Shown here in pieces: positions 1-8,659 of a stretch of 34,534 nt of DNA. The position numbers and the translations under genes are program-made. The number at the start of each line of letters is the position of its first letter. Position 1 is the stretch's first letter. Source of the DNA: an uncultured Clostridia bacterium (lineage in GTDB: Bacteria; Bacillota; Clostridia; TANB77; CAG-508); contig CALXND010000011.1 in the NCBI GenBank assembly GCA_944389655.1, positions 1 to 34,534 on the forward strand, given 5' to 3'. The notes under the pieces were generated by a model. That model saw nothing but the letters and a program-made list of their open reading frames with translations, had not been told where the DNA came from and did no database searches.

Positions 1-72
1 GCTGTGCATATTTGCGAAGCAAAATGCACATGTGGACGTCGAAATCTTCGATTTCGTTAACGTCCAATTTTC
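1..72. repeat. Two tandem hairpins downstream of murA
   Basis: Two adjacent inverted repeats are visible. The first is TGTGCAT..ATGCACA with GCAAA/TTTGC inside it. The second has outer arms TGGACGT/ACGTCCA around CGAAATC/GATTTCG. They lie directly after the murA stop codon on the minus strand and no T-run follows, so they do not look like a standard intrinsic terminator. The element may continue beyond the window edge. The nested layout resembles the other palindromic elements in this window. Confidence 0.5.
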
Positions 73-1332
73 TTATTCAACAACTCTTTGAATATCAGCA
101 CCAAGATTTCTAAACTTTTCTTCTATTTTCTCATAACCTCTATCAATATGATGAATATTATATAATTCGGTTGTTCCATTAGCTGCAATTCCTGCAATTA
201 ATAAAGCCGCACCAGCTCTTAAATCACTAGCATATACAGGAGCGCCAGAAAGTTCTTTGACACCTTCAAATATTGCAGTTTTTCCTTGAGCAGTAATATG
301 AGCCCCCATTTTATTTAATTCATTTGTATATTGAAATCTAGAATCCCAAATACTTTCATTTATAATGCTTGTACCATCAGCTAAAGATAGAACAACTCCC
401 ATTTGAGGTTGCATATCTGTTGGAAAACCTGGATAAGGTAAAGTTTTAATATTGGCTTTTGTTGGTCTTTTATTAGTCCATACTCTAATTGTATCTCCTA
501 AATCTTCTACATTTCCGCCAATCTCTAAGATTTTAGCAGTAATACAATCCAAATGCTCAGAGATACAATTTTTAATTAAAATATCTCCTCTTGTAGCAAT
601 TGCAGCAAGCATAAAAGTACCAGCTTCAATTTGGTCAGGAACAACAGAATATGTACCTTCATGTTTTAATTCCTTAACACCATTAATTTTTATTACATCT
701 GTACCAGCACCACGAATATCTGCTCCCATAGTATTTAAAAAGTTAGCAACATCAACAATATGAGGTTCCTTGGCAGCATTATCAATTGTAGTTGTCCCTT
801 CAGCAAGAACACTTGCAAGCATTACATTAATAGTAGCTCCTACAGAAACAACATCCATATAAATAGGAGATCCCACCAATTTTTTTGCTTTTGCAGATAT
901 TTTCCCCTGTCCGACATCAACTTTAGCACCTAGCAATTCAAAACCTTTAATATGCTGATCAATAGGTCTTGCGCCTAAATTACAACCACCTGGCAGACCA
1001 ACTTCAATTTGCCCACGTCTTCCAAGCATGGCACCAATTAAATAATAAGACGCTCTAAACTTGCTAGTCTTATCTAAAGGTGCTGCTTTTCCATCTATTT
1101 CTCTGGTATCTATTGTAATTTCATTTGGTGTATTCCATGTGATTTTTGCACCTAAATCTGTTAAAATATCACATGTGATTTTAACATCACTTATATTTGG
1201 TAAATTATTGATAGTATATATTCCTTCTAATAATAATGTAGCAGGAAGTATTGCAACAGCGGCATTTTTAGCACCACAAATTGTAACTTCTCCCTTCAAT
1301 CTGGTTTTTCCGTTAATCACTAATTTTTCCAA
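73..1332 (-). CDS. murA: UDP-N-acetylglucosamine 1-carboxyvinyltransferase MurA
   Basis: Catalyses the first committed step of peptidoglycan synthesis in the cytoplasm, transferring enolpyruvate from PEP to UDP-GlcNAc. The 419-aa length is normal for the family. The N-terminus has the KNAAVAILPA stretch that lines the substrate site. The catalytic loop GGCNLGARP carries Cys117, the residue that reacts with PEP and is the target of fosfomycin, so this copy should be sensitive rather than the Cys-to-Asp resistant form. The gene stands alone, next to spoIIR on the same strand. Many Firmicutes carry two murA paralogues; whether this is MurA1 or MurA2 cannot be decided from the window. Confidence 0.97.
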   Translation of the reverse strand: MEKLVINGKTRLKGEVTICGAKNAAVAILPATLLLEGIYTINNLPNISDVKITCDILTDLGAKITWNTPNEITIDTREIDGKAAPLDKTSKFRASYYLIGAMLGRRGQIEVGLPGGCNLGARPIDQHIKGFELLGAKVDVGQGKISAKAKKLVGSPIYMDVVSVGATINVMLASVLAEGTTTIDNAAKEPHIVDVANFLNTMGADIRGAGTDVIKINGVKELKHEGTYSVVPDQIEAGTFMLAAIATRGDILIKNCISEHLDCITAKILEIGGNVEDLGDTIRVWTNKRPTKANIKTLPYPGFPTDMQPQMGVVLSLADGTSIINESIWDSRFQYTNELNKMGAHITAQGKTAIFEGVKELSGAPVYASDLRAGAALLIAGIAANGTTELYNIHHIDRGYEKIEEKFRNLGADIQRVVE

Positions 1333-1460
1333 TTCATTACCCCCAATTAAGTACGTAAAATACTATTTCTATTTTGATAAAAAAATAGAGCTTAATTACA
1401 TATTTAAACCCTATCTATAATTTATAACATATTTTTGCTAAAAATACAATACTAATTTTA

Positions 1461-2123
1461 TTACTCATTTTTAGCAAAAGTCATACTCTTAAAAAATTCA
1501 ATTAAGCTAAACTTAAATTTAATATCTGAACTCTCGTTATCACTTATAATACTATATTCCTCATCATTTAAATTTTCTTTCATTATTTCTTTAGATTCAT
1601 CAGGTACTACACCAGATGTAACATCTACAAAACAAAGAGGAGGAAACATTACGCACCACCAATTTTGTCCTTGTGCAGAACCAATTTCTATTCTTAGAGC
1701 ATCGTAATTAGCAGCAGGAAAACTTATATCTCCATAGCTCTTAGTAGGAAAGTCAAAATTACCAATTTTTACGGTAACATCATAATCATATCCATTATCA
1801 ACTATAACTTGTTTTGCAATTTCTTCAAATTCGCTTAAATGTTCAGTAGCAAGTAGTATTACGTCCTCTTTAGAAGAACAGTTCTTAGAAATTTCATTCA
1901 TGTACTCTAATACTTTATCACGAACTTTATATTTTAAATTTTGATCTTCTGTACTATCACTATTTGCTATAACATGTAGCCTAAATACGCTATTAGATAA
2001 ATCTTTAGAAACTGCATCTACGTAAGAAATTGCAGATATAAAAACAAATAGAGAAAATAGAATTAAAACTATAAAAAATCTTTTAAAAAAACCAAAATTA
2101 ATAAATTTTAATATTTTTTTCAT
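1461..2123 (-). CDS. spoIIR: Stage II sporulation protein R (SpoIIR)
   Basis: In Bacillus, SpoIIR is made in the forespore under sigma-F, is exported to the intermembrane space and triggers SpoIIGA to process pro-sigma-E. The 220-aa protein has one N-terminal hydrophobic segment (about residues 15-33), then the family hallmark FRLHVIANSDS, followed by DQNLKYKVRD and an extracytoplasmic domain containing WWCVMFPPLCFVD. A strong SD (TAGGAGG) lies 7 bases before the ATG. The family is specific to endospore formers, so it supports a sporulating host. I did not find a convincing sigma-F promoter upstream by eye. It is the divergent neighbour of the orphan gene at 2455. Confidence 0.95.
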   Translation of the reverse strand: MKKILKFINFGFFKRFFIVLILFSLFVFISAISYVDAVSKDLSNSVFRLHVIANSDSTEDQNLKYKVRDKVLEYMNEISKNCSSKEDVILLATEHLSEFEEIAKQVIVDNGYDYDVTVKIGNFDFPTKSYGDISFPAANYDALRIEIGSAQGQNWWCVMFPPLCFVDVTSGVVPDESKEIMKENLNDEEYSIISDNESSDIKFKFSLIEFFKSMTFAKNE

Positions 2124-2454
2124 TTGAACCTCCTACTAAAAAATAGATTAACATTTTTTCAAATTTTTGCTTGTACTAAAATTATTTACTAATTTAAAAA
2201 TTTTATACTGTTTTTCCAAAATTTTATTTAAAAATAAGAAAAACTAACCTTGTTATATACGGAAAGATAGTTATAAGCACTAGAATATTAAGAAAAGTCG
2301 ATTTTTTTCATATAATAAAATATCTTGTAATTAATAAAAAAAATAAGCAAAATAACGCAAATTTTACATGTCGAAATAAGGTGAACGATTTAGCTTGACT
2401 TACGGAAATACAAATGGTAAAATTTACCATAGAAAAACAAAGGAGGCTTTTGAT
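2124..2454. other. 331-bp divergent intergenic region
   Basis: Separates spoIIR (minus) from the gene at 2455 (plus). Most of it is A+T-rich with no credible ORF. The only structure I can support is the promoter and overlapping operator at 2395-2430, described separately. Confidence 0.6.
2395..2430 (+). promoter_or_regulatory. Sigma-A promoter with a perfect operator over the -10
   Basis: The -35 is TTGACT (2395-2400), followed by a 17-bp spacer and the -10 TAAAAT (2418-2423). A perfect 17-bp inverted repeat, ATGGTAAA-A-TTTACCAT (2414-2430), covers the -10 and the likely start point. A dimeric repressor bound there would block initiation. The regulator is unknown. The SD AGGAGG (2441-2446) and the ATG at 2455 follow. 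Confidence 0.7.
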
Positions 2455-2967
2455 ATGGAAAACTATAAAAATAACATCGAAAAATTTTGTAGCTTTTATG
2501 TAAATGATTGGCATTTAGTTACAATGTTACTTCCATATATAAATAAGCAAATAAATGAAAAAGCCAACATAGTAACAATATTAGAAAATAATCTTGAGGA
2601 AAATATACAAACATTGATAAAAAAATTAAATTTAAAAAATGAAGAAAAAATTTTAAGTTTAGATTGGAAAAGGACAAATGGAATAAAATATTCCGAAGTA
2701 GAAAATAAAATTAAAAACATAGAAAGTGGTAATTGCTTAAACATTATATTTATAAATGGCTCTAAAAATAATATAGATATTATAAATAAAAATATTGATA
2801 AAGCTTTAAAATCAGCAAAAATAAAAAATGCATTTATAAAAATAATAGATTGTTTTGAAGTTAGTGAATTTAATATTAATATGCAAGAAATTTTAAATAG
2901 CCATGACAAAATATTAAATACATCTGGAGAAAAGGAAATTAGCGATGTATTTGAAGGATATGCATAG
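2455..2967 (+). CDS. Conserved hypothetical protein, operator-controlled
   Basis: A 170-aa soluble protein. The ATG at 2455 is chosen because AGGAGG lies 8 bases upstream; longer upstream reading would cross the promoter itself. There is no signal peptide or membrane segment. The N-terminus (FYVNDWHLVTMLLPYINKQ, then TILENNLEENIQTL) vaguely resembles the start of MEDS/DcmR-type sensory domains, in which a short aromatic strand is followed by a helix leading to a P-loop-like region, but no P-loop is visible and I would not assign function from this. It is monocistronic, has its own promoter and a near-perfect operator, and sits divergent from spoIIR. Its codon use matches the neighbours. Confidence 0.75.
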   Translation: MENYKNNIEKFCSFYVNDWHLVTMLLPYINKQINEKANIVTILENNLEENIQTLIKKLNLKNEEKILSLDWKRTNGIKYSEVENKIKNIESGNCLNIIFINGSKNNIDIINKNIDKALKSAKIKNAFIKIIDCFEVSEFNINMQEILNSHDKILNTSGEKEISDVFEGYA

Positions 2968-3112
2968 ATATTATGATGTAATTTACAGCCTAATAAAGTT
3001 TTTATGAAAAATATTATTATTGTTAAATATATTAATTCTGACTATGCTAAAAATAAATGGCTACTAATGGTAATATAATTTTAATTAGAAAAATAAAAAA
3101 TAAGAATTACAC

Positions 3113-3153
3113 TTGATTTTTCATATAGAATAATATAGAATAAATTTATTCTA
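3113..3153 (+). promoter_or_regulatory. galU promoter with an 18-bp palindromic operator
   Basis: TTGATT (3113-3118), a 17-bp spacer and TAGAAT (3136-3141) form a plausible sigma-A promoter. The perfect palindrome TAGAATAAATTTATTCTA (3136-3153) starts exactly at the -10. A small hairpin TTGCC/GGCAA (3175-3190) follows in the leader, just before the SD. Confidence 0.55.
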
Positions 3154-3206
3154 ATTATTTATCAAATTAATTAATTGCCCTAATAGGCAAACTATAGGAG
3201 GAAAAA

Positions 3207-4076
3207 ATGAGTGTAAGAAAGGCAGTTATACCAGTAGCTGGCTTTGCAACAAGATTTCTGCCAGCATGTAAAAGCTTACCAAAATGCATGCTTACAATAT
3301 TGGACAAACCAATTATTCAATATCTAGTTGATGAAGCAGTAGAATCTGGTATTGAGGAAATATTATTAGTAGTAGGAAGAAAAAAAGAAATTATAGAAGA
3401 TTATTTTTCAGAGGATAAAGAATTACAGGACTTTTTAGTTGAAAGAGGAAAAGAAAGTTTTATTCCTCAGATTACAAATTTATCTAGAAAAGCAAAAATA
3501 CATTTTATAGAAGAAGAAGGAGGAGCAAAAGGATTAGGGCATGCAATTTATATGGCAAAAGATTTTGTTGGAGATGAGCCTTTTGCAATTATGTATGGTG
3601 ATGTATTGATGCAAGGAGAGAAACCATGCTTGAAGGAAATAATAGAACAACATGAGAAATTAGGAGCATCTGTAATTGGTGTAGAAGAAGTTGAATGGAA
3701 AGATGTACCTAAATATGGCAATGTGTCTGGGGAACTTATTTCTGATAGGTTATATAAAGTAGAAAAAATGCAAGAAAAACCAAAGGTAGAAGAAACAAAA
3801 TCTAATTTAGCTATATCAGATAGGCATGTATTAATGCCAGAATTGTTTGATTTTTTAGCTAATACTAAGCCAGGAAAAGGCGGAGAAATTCAAGTAACTG
3901 ATGCATACAATAGTATGGTAAGTACAAAAGAAGGAGTGTATGCATATAACTATAAAGCTAAAAGATTTGATGCAGGAGATAAATTAGGTTTTGTAAAAGC
4001 ATCAATTGACGAAACTTTAAGAAGACCAGAATTAAGAGAAGAATTAGTTAAATTTATAAAGTCTTTAAACTTATAA
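3207..4076 (+). CDS. galU: UTP-glucose-1-phosphate uridylyltransferase (GalU-type)
   Basis: Makes UDP-glucose from UTP and glucose-1-phosphate for glycolipid and envelope polysaccharide synthesis. The 289-aa length fits GalU. The nucleotide-binding signature at residues 12-29 reads GFATRFLP..K.LPKCML, a variant of the usual GLGTRFLPATKAxPKEML: the second and third positions (Phe13, Ala14) and Cys27 are unusual. The acidic YGDV (catalytic Asp), the GEIQVTDA segment and the C-terminal RFDAGDKLGFVKA are conserved. The SD is AGGAGG, 7 bases before the ATG. The next gene supplies its substrate (phosphoglucomutase), and the UgtP-like enzyme at 12892 is a likely consumer of UDP-glucose. Confidence 0.93.
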   Translation: MSVRKAVIPVAGFATRFLPACKSLPKCMLTILDKPIIQYLVDEAVESGIEEILLVVGRKKEIIEDYFSEDKELQDFLVERGKESFIPQITNLSRKAKIHFIEEEGGAKGLGHAIYMAKDFVGDEPFAIMYGDVLMQGEKPCLKEIIEQHEKLGASVIGVEEVEWKDVPKYGNVSGELISDRLYKVEKMQEKPKVEETKSNLAISDRHVLMPELFDFLANTKPGKGGEIQVTDAYNSMVSTKEGVYAYNYKAKRFDAGDKLGFVKASIDETLRRPELREELVKFIKSLNL

Positions 4077-4088
4077 ATTGAATATAAA

Positions 4089-4126
4089 AGGGGTACTAAA
4101 AAACGGGTTATAGTACTCCTATTGTT
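4089..4126 (+). terminator. Putative terminator after galU
   Basis: A stem AGGGGTACT (4089-4097) with AGTACTCCT (4112-4120) is followed by ATTGTTTT. The stem is short and contains one wobble or mismatch, so termination is probably partial. Confidence 0.5.
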
Positions 4127-4269
4127 TTAATTGAAGAAAAAACATCAATAATAAAATAAGCTTTTTCTTAGTTAAATAAAAGTGCAATTATTTTAAACAC
4201 ACAAAAAGTAAACATAATCAAATTATGTAAATGTAAAACTTAAATAAAAAAGAAGGGTCGTGAAATTAT

Positions 4270-6006
4270 ATGGAAAGATATGAAGAAAAATATAATGAGT
4301 GGATTAAAGATCAATCAATAGACGAAGAAAGCAAAAAAGAATTGGAACAAATAAAAAATAATAAAGAAGAAATGCAAGATAGATTTTATAAAGATTTGGA
4401 ATTTGGAACAGCAGGGCTTAGAGGAATAATTGGAGTAGGGTCAAATAGAATGAACAAATATACTGTAACTAAAGCTACTCAAGGATTAGCAAATTATATA
4501 AAAAAACAAGGGGGAGAAAATAGAGGTGTTGCAATTGCATATGACTGTAGAATAATGTCAGAAGAATTTAGTGAAGAATCAGCTCTTTGCTTAAATGCAA
4601 ATGGTATAAAAACATATAAATTTGACTCTTTGAGACCAACTCCAGAGCTATCATTTGCGGTAAGGGAACTTGGATGTATTGCAGGAATTGTAATTACAGC
4701 AAGTCATAATCCACCAGAATATAATGGCTATAAAGTTTATTGGGAAGATGGGGCACAAATAGTGTCTCCAATTGATAAAGGAATAATTGATGAAGTAAAT
4801 AAAATTACCGACTTTAGCACGATAAAAACCATGTCTAAAGAAAAAGCTATAAAACAAGGATTATATAATGTAATAGGAAAAGAAATAGATGATAGATATA
4901 TTGAGGAGCTAAAAAAATTAATTGTAAATAAAGAAGCTATAAAAGAAATGCAAAAAGATATAAGAATTGTATATACACCTTTACATGGAACAGGAGGAAT
5001 GCTTGCTAAAAGAATATTAAAAGAAATTGGATTTGAGAATGTATATATTGTAAAAGAGCAAGAAGCTCCAGATGGAAAATTTCCGACTGTAAGCTATCCA
5101 AACCCAGAAGAACCAGAGGCATTTAAATTTGCATTAAATCTTGCAAAAGAAGTAAATGCAGATATTATTCTTGCAAACGATCCAGATGCAGATAGATTTG
5201 GTTTATTTGTTAAAGATACAAAAACTGGGAAATATATTAGATTTAACGGAAATATGTCTGGAAATTTGATTTGTGAATACATATTATCGCAAAAAAAGGC
5301 AAAAAATGAATTGCCATCGAATGGAGCGGTTATAAAAACAATTGTATCATCTAATTTAACAGATGCTATAGCAAAGGAATATAATGTAAAATTATTTTCT
5401 ACATTAACAGGATTTAAAAATATTGCAAAAATAATTAGAGATTGTGAAGAAAAAGATTCATATAAATGTTTATTCTCATATGAGGAAAGTTTTGGTTGTA
5501 TAATAGGAACACATGCAAGAGATAAAGACGGTATTGTAGCAGTAATGACAGTATGTGAAGCTACAGCATTTTACAAAATGAGAGGATTAAGTTTATGGGA
5601 CCAAATGCAAGAAATTTATAAGAAATATGGTTATTTTAAAGAAAATCAAATTTCAATTACACTTAAAGGAATAGATGGAGCAGAAAAGATAAACAAAATG
5701 ATGGAAAAAATGAGAAAAGCTCCTTTAAAAGAAATCGCTGGCTTAAAAGTATTAAGCTTTGGAGATTATGAAAAACAGGAAATTGTATCGAATGATGGGA
5801 AAAAACATGAAACAGGACTTCCAAAATCAAATGTATTATATTTTGAATTAGAGAATAATGCCTGGGTATGCGCGAGACCATCAGGAACAGAACCTAAAAT
5901 AAAATTTTATATGGGAGTATGTGAAAGTAGTGATGAAAAAGCAGAAGAAAAGCTAAAAATATTAGAAGAAGCAGTAAAAAACATGGCAGAAGAAGCTCAA
6001 AAATAA
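4270..6006 (+). CDS. pgcA: Alpha-phosphoglucomutase / phosphomannomutase (PgcA type)
   Basis: Interconverts glucose-6-phosphate and glucose-1-phosphate in the cytoplasm. The 578-aa protein has all four alpha-D-phosphohexomutase domains. TASHNP (residues 143-148) carries the phosphoserine Ser145, DPDADR (304-309) is the metal-binding loop, SYEESFG is the sugar-specificity loop, and RPSGTEPK near the C-terminus binds phosphate. The length and the N-terminal GTAGLRG motif match the PGM2/PgcA subfamily rather than GlmM. It follows galU with a 193-bp gap containing a weak terminator, so the two are functionally but perhaps only loosely transcriptionally linked. Confidence 0.95.
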   Translation: MERYEEKYNEWIKDQSIDEESKKELEQIKNNKEEMQDRFYKDLEFGTAGLRGIIGVGSNRMNKYTVTKATQGLANYIKKQGGENRGVAIAYDCRIMSEEFSEESALCLNANGIKTYKFDSLRPTPELSFAVRELGCIAGIVITASHNPPEYNGYKVYWEDGAQIVSPIDKGIIDEVNKITDFSTIKTMSKEKAIKQGLYNVIGKEIDDRYIEELKKLIVNKEAIKEMQKDIRIVYTPLHGTGGMLAKRILKEIGFENVYIVKEQEAPDGKFPTVSYPNPEEPEAFKFALNLAKEVNADIILANDPDADRFGLFVKDTKTGKYIRFNGNMSGNLICEYILSQKKAKNELPSNGAVIKTIVSSNLTDAIAKEYNVKLFSTLTGFKNIAKIIRDCEEKDSYKCLFSYEESFGCIIGTHARDKDGIVAVMTVCEATAFYKMRGLSLWDQMQEIYKKYGYFKENQISITLKGIDGAEKINKMMEKMRKAPLKEIAGLKVLSFGDYEKQEIVSNDGKKHETGLPKSNVLYFELENNAWVCARPSGTEPKIKFYMGVCESSDEKAEEKLKILEEAVKNMAEEAQK

Positions 6007-6035
6007 AGAACAATTGCGCTTTTTTAGTTTAAATA

Positions 6036-6078
6036 AAAGCATAGGAAAACAATTATAAGCTTTCCTATGCTTTATTTT
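6036..6078. terminator. Bidirectional terminator between pgcA and the ttcA-like gene
   Basis: A perfect 13-bp stem, AAAGCATAGGAAA (6036-6048) with TTTCCTATGCTTT (6061-6073), is followed by ATTTTTA on the plus strand and by TTATTT on the minus strand. It lies between two convergent genes. Confidence 0.85.
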
Positions 6079-6104
6079 TAAAATATTCATACAATTATAA
6101 AATT

Positions 6105-6821
6105 CTATTTAAATTCTTTCCAGCCATTAATTCCAGCACGTTTTATAGCACCCATCAGGTTAGCTCTAACATGAGGAATTTCTATAGTTAATTTATACAA
6201 TAAGTCTTTCATATATTCTCTTTTTGAAATACCATCCATTGGACAATTTTTGGGCATAACAGAAATATTATGACGTTTTATAAATTTGCGAATTTCCTTT
6301 TCTGGTGCATAAATTAATGGGCGTATTAAAGTTACTTTTGACCTGTCCATATAACTTACAGGAGCAAAAGTAGAAAGACTTCCTGCATAGAACATATTTA
6401 GAAAAAAAGTCTCAAGAACATCATCTTCATTATGTCCTAGTGCTAATTTATTACAACCAAGACTAATAGCAGTAGTATTTAAAATACCTCTACGCAAATT
6501 AGCACACAAAGAGCATGGACTTTTTTCTTTTCTTATATCAAAAACAATTTCTTTAATATGACTTTCAGCTTCTACATAATTTACACCAATTTGTTCACAA
6601 ATATTCTTCAAAAAATGTGTATCAAAAAATTCAAATCCAGGATTAACACTAATTGCAACCAAATCAAAACTTTTAGGATAGAACCTTTGTAGAGCTTTTA
6701 GCGCCATCAAAAGTGTAATAGAATCTTTACCACCGGATAAAGCAACTGCAATCTTATCTCCTTCATCAATCATATTATAATTTTCTATTGCTTTTCTTAA
6801 ATATCCAAGAATTTTTTGCAT
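6105..6821 (-). CDS. TtcA-like tRNA-thiolation PP-loop ATPase
   Basis: A member of the TtcA/TilS PP-loop superfamily, which adenylates a tRNA base before sulfur insertion (TtcA makes 2-thiocytidine at position 32). The 238-aa protein has the ATP pyrophosphate loop SGGKDS (29-34), the TtcA-type CSLCxxLRRG with Cys103 and Cys106, the GHNEDDVLETFFLN segment and a third cysteine at 193 (KNCPMDG). The paired CxxC plus a distal Cys is the arrangement used to hold the iron-sulfur cluster in TtcA. It reads away from the palindrome and promoter region at 6868-6949 and sits next to tRNA genes. The exact modified base is not certain. Confidence 0.85.
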   Translation of the reverse strand: MQKILGYLRKAIENYNMIDEGDKIAVALSGGKDSITLLMALKALQRFYPKSFDLVAISVNPGFEFFDTHFLKNICEQIGVNYVEAESHIKEIVFDIRKEKSPCSLCANLRRGILNTTAISLGCNKLALGHNEDDVLETFFLNMFYAGSLSTFAPVSYMDRSKVTLIRPLIYAPEKEIRKFIKRHNISVMPKNCPMDGISKREYMKDLLYKLTIEIPHVRANLMGAIKRAGINGWKEFK

Positions 6822-6867
6822 AAAATACCTCTTTTAATAATATAATGAATTAATTATAACATTTATG

Positions 6868-6924
6868 TCAAGTATTTGTGCAATTGGGGACAGTCCCCAA
6901 TTGCATTATCAAAAAAATACTTGA
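6868..6924. repeat. Nested palindrome with GGGGACAGTCCCC core
   Basis: The outer arms are TCAAGTATTT (6868-6877) and AAATACTTGA (6915-6924), perfect over 10 bp. Inside is a perfect 12-bp inverted repeat with a 1-base centre (6880-6904) whose core is GGGGACAGTCCCC. Palindromes with this core recur in many bacterial genomes. The right outer arm runs into the -35 of the tRNA-Arg promoter. Confidence 0.75.
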
Positions 6925-6949
6925 TTAATTTTTAAAAATAATATAAAAT
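6921..6949 (+). promoter_or_regulatory. Promoter for tRNA-Arg and tadA
   Basis: TTGATT (6921-6926), a 17-bp spacer and TAAAAT (6944-6949). The -35 overlaps the right arm of the preceding palindrome, so the element may have contributed the promoter. Confidence 0.55.
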
Positions 6950-7002
6950 ATAAAAGTGCAAAGGGGGTAATGCATAAAATATAAAAGTTTAAGTTTGTAA
7001 AT

Positions 7003-7079
<77 letters not shown>

Positions 7080-7144
7080 ATTTGACAAATAAAAAATAGC
7101 TAAAAACTTAATAATAGCAATAAAACTTTTATATTATAAAGGGA

Positions 7145-7606
7145 ATGGAAGAAAAAGAAAAGTATATGAAAGAGGCTTTAAAAGAGGCAAAAAAAGCTTA
7201 TGAGAAATTAGAAATACCAGTTGGAGCAGTTATTGTAAAAAATGGAGAAATAATTGCTAGAGCATATAATGTAAAAGAAGAGAAAAATGATACGACAAAA
7301 CATGCAGAAATATTGGCAATACAAAAAGCCAGTAAGAAACTTAAAGCATGGAGATTAAATGATTGTGAAATGTATGTTACATTAGAGCCATGCCCTATGT
7401 GTGCGGGAGCTTTAATACAAGCAAGAATAAAAAAAGTATATATAGGAGCATCAGATGAAAAGACAGGAGCATGTGGCTCTGTTTTAAATTTGTTAGAAGA
7501 TTATAAATTTAATCATCAGGTAGAAATAGAAAAGGGAATATGCAAGGAAGAATGCGTAAAAATTTTAAAAGATTTTTTTAAAGAATTAAGATTACTAAAG
7601 AAGTAG
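7145..7606 (+). CDS. tadA: tRNA-specific adenosine deaminase TadA
   Basis: Deaminates A34 to inosine in tRNA-Arg(ACG), which lets one tRNA read CGU, CGC and CGA but not CGG. The 153-aa protein has the zinc-deaminase signature HAE (53-55, with Glu55 as proton shuttle) and PCPMCAGA (Cys83 and Cys86 bind zinc). The N-terminus MKEALKEAKKAYE and PVGAVIV are typical. The SD is weak and close to the ATG; the ATG at 7166 is an alternative, but it would remove family residues. It is co-oriented with tRNA-Arg(CCU), 65 bp downstream, and with the next gene 8 bp later. Its job bears directly on the CGG question: inosine cannot decode CGG, so a separate tRNA-Arg(CCG) would be required. Confidence 0.96.
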   Translation: MEEKEKYMKEALKEAKKAYEKLEIPVGAVIVKNGEIIARAYNVKEEKNDTTKHAEILAIQKASKKLKAWRLNDCEMYVTLEPCPMCAGALIQARIKKVYIGASDEKTGACGSVLNLLEDYKFNHQVEIEKGICKEECVKILKDFFKELRLLKK

Positions 7607-7614
7607 AGGAGAGT

Positions 7615-8547
7615 ATGAAGAGTAATAATTTACCTGTAAAGGTAGAAAATAAGTCTATTATCGATAAAATAAAAAATAGTGGGATAAAAACATTAAAAGT
7701 ATTAGGAACTGGAGCAATGTCTTTAGGCTTTTTAGGCGCAGTAGGACTTTCAACATTATATAATCCACTTTTTTTAATTCCATCAATAGTAGGAGCTGGT
7801 TTTAGTATTCAAAAATTTTTTAATAATACTGTATATAAAAGTTATAAAGATTTAGTATTTATTGCAAGAAATAATCATGGAAATATAAAAATAGTACAAG
7901 ATTTAACAAGATTTGATTTAACGAGAAAAATAAAAAAATTGTCTAATATAGATAAGTTAGCATACATGCAGCTACAATTGTTAGTTGGATTAACAAAGAT
8001 GAATGATTTAAAATTAAATAATAATGAACCTGTAATCGAAACTCTTTCACATGGAGTAAACCAAAAAACTTTTAAAAAATTAGAAGAATTAGGATATATA
8101 AAGGACTATGTGGAAGAATTTAAAAAGAATTCAGCAGTGACAATGGGATTGTCTAAAATAGCCTTTGGGAATTTTAGAGAATTAACCAAAAAAGAAAAAT
8201 TTTATAATATAAAATTTAAGTTAACAGATAAAAAGATAGATTTTGAAGATAAAAATTTAAGAAAAAATTTTCCTATGGTTTTTAGTGAAAGAAGAGGTAT
8301 TATTGCAAAATTAGGACTTAATTTTAAATTTGATAAAAATGGGGCAATAGTTATAGATTATAATTCACAAGATGAATATATTAAACTTAAAAAAGATAAT
8401 AAAATTAAGCAAGAAAGAAAACAATTTATAAAACAGATTAGAAATATTTCTACACGAGAAGTAGATCAAAGAGGAGAAACTAATTCTTTAGACAATATAG
8501 AAAAAAAGTATCCAAATATATCCAAAGAGGATGAGAGAACAATTTAA
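7615..8547 (+). CDS. Hypothetical membrane-associated protein
   Basis: A 310-aa protein of unknown function. A GAGGAGAG SD immediately precedes the ATG, and tadA ends 8 bp upstream, so the two are probably co-transcribed. After about 25 polar residues there is a hydrophobic hairpin-like region (about residues 28-60, rich in Gly and Ala, split by a YNP) that could be one or two membrane segments. The remainder is lysine-rich and cytoplasmic in character, with a charged, possibly disordered tail. Its stop codon is one base from the mature 5' end of tRNA-Ser, so processing of the tRNA would trim this mRNA at its very end. I recognise no family. Confidence 0.8.
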   Translation: MKSNNLPVKVENKSIIDKIKNSGIKTLKVLGTGAMSLGFLGAVGLSTLYNPLFLIPSIVGAGFSIQKFFNNTVYKSYKDLVFIARNNHGNIKIVQDLTRFDLTRKIKKLSNIDKLAYMQLQLLVGLTKMNDLKLNNNEPVIETLSHGVNQKTFKKLEELGYIKDYVEEFKKNSAVTMGLSKIAFGNFRELTKKEKFYNIKFKLTDKKIDFEDKNLRKNFPMVFSERRGIIAKLGLNFKFDKNGAIVIDYNSQDEYIKLKKDNKIKQERKQFIKQIRNISTREVDQRGETNSLDNIEKKYPNISKEDERTI

Positions 8548-8548
8548 T

Positions 8549-8639
8549 GGAGTGGTATCGAAGTGGTCATAACGAAGCTGTCTCGAAAACAGTTAGTCGG
8601 TAAAACGGCACGTGGGTTCGAATCCCACCCACTCCGCCA
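8549..8639 (+). tRNA. tRNA-Ser(CGA)
   Basis: A class II tRNA. The acceptor stem is GGAGTGG/CCACTCC. The anticodon stem GCTGT/ACAGT has the loop CTCGAAA (anticodon CGA, reading UCG). There is a long variable arm, a T-arm GTGGG/CCCAC around TTCGAAT, discriminator G and an encoded CCA. It is embedded in an apparent operon: one base after the upstream stop codon and about 20 bp before the next ATG. Confidence 0.96.
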
Positions 8640-8659
8640 ATAAAGAGAGGTTGAAAACA

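Noticed and set aside
6880..6904. GGGGACAGTCCCC palindrome as a new repressor operator
   Set aside because: The same core is a widespread bacterial repeat and it is nested in a second inverted repeat, so a repeat element is the simpler reading.
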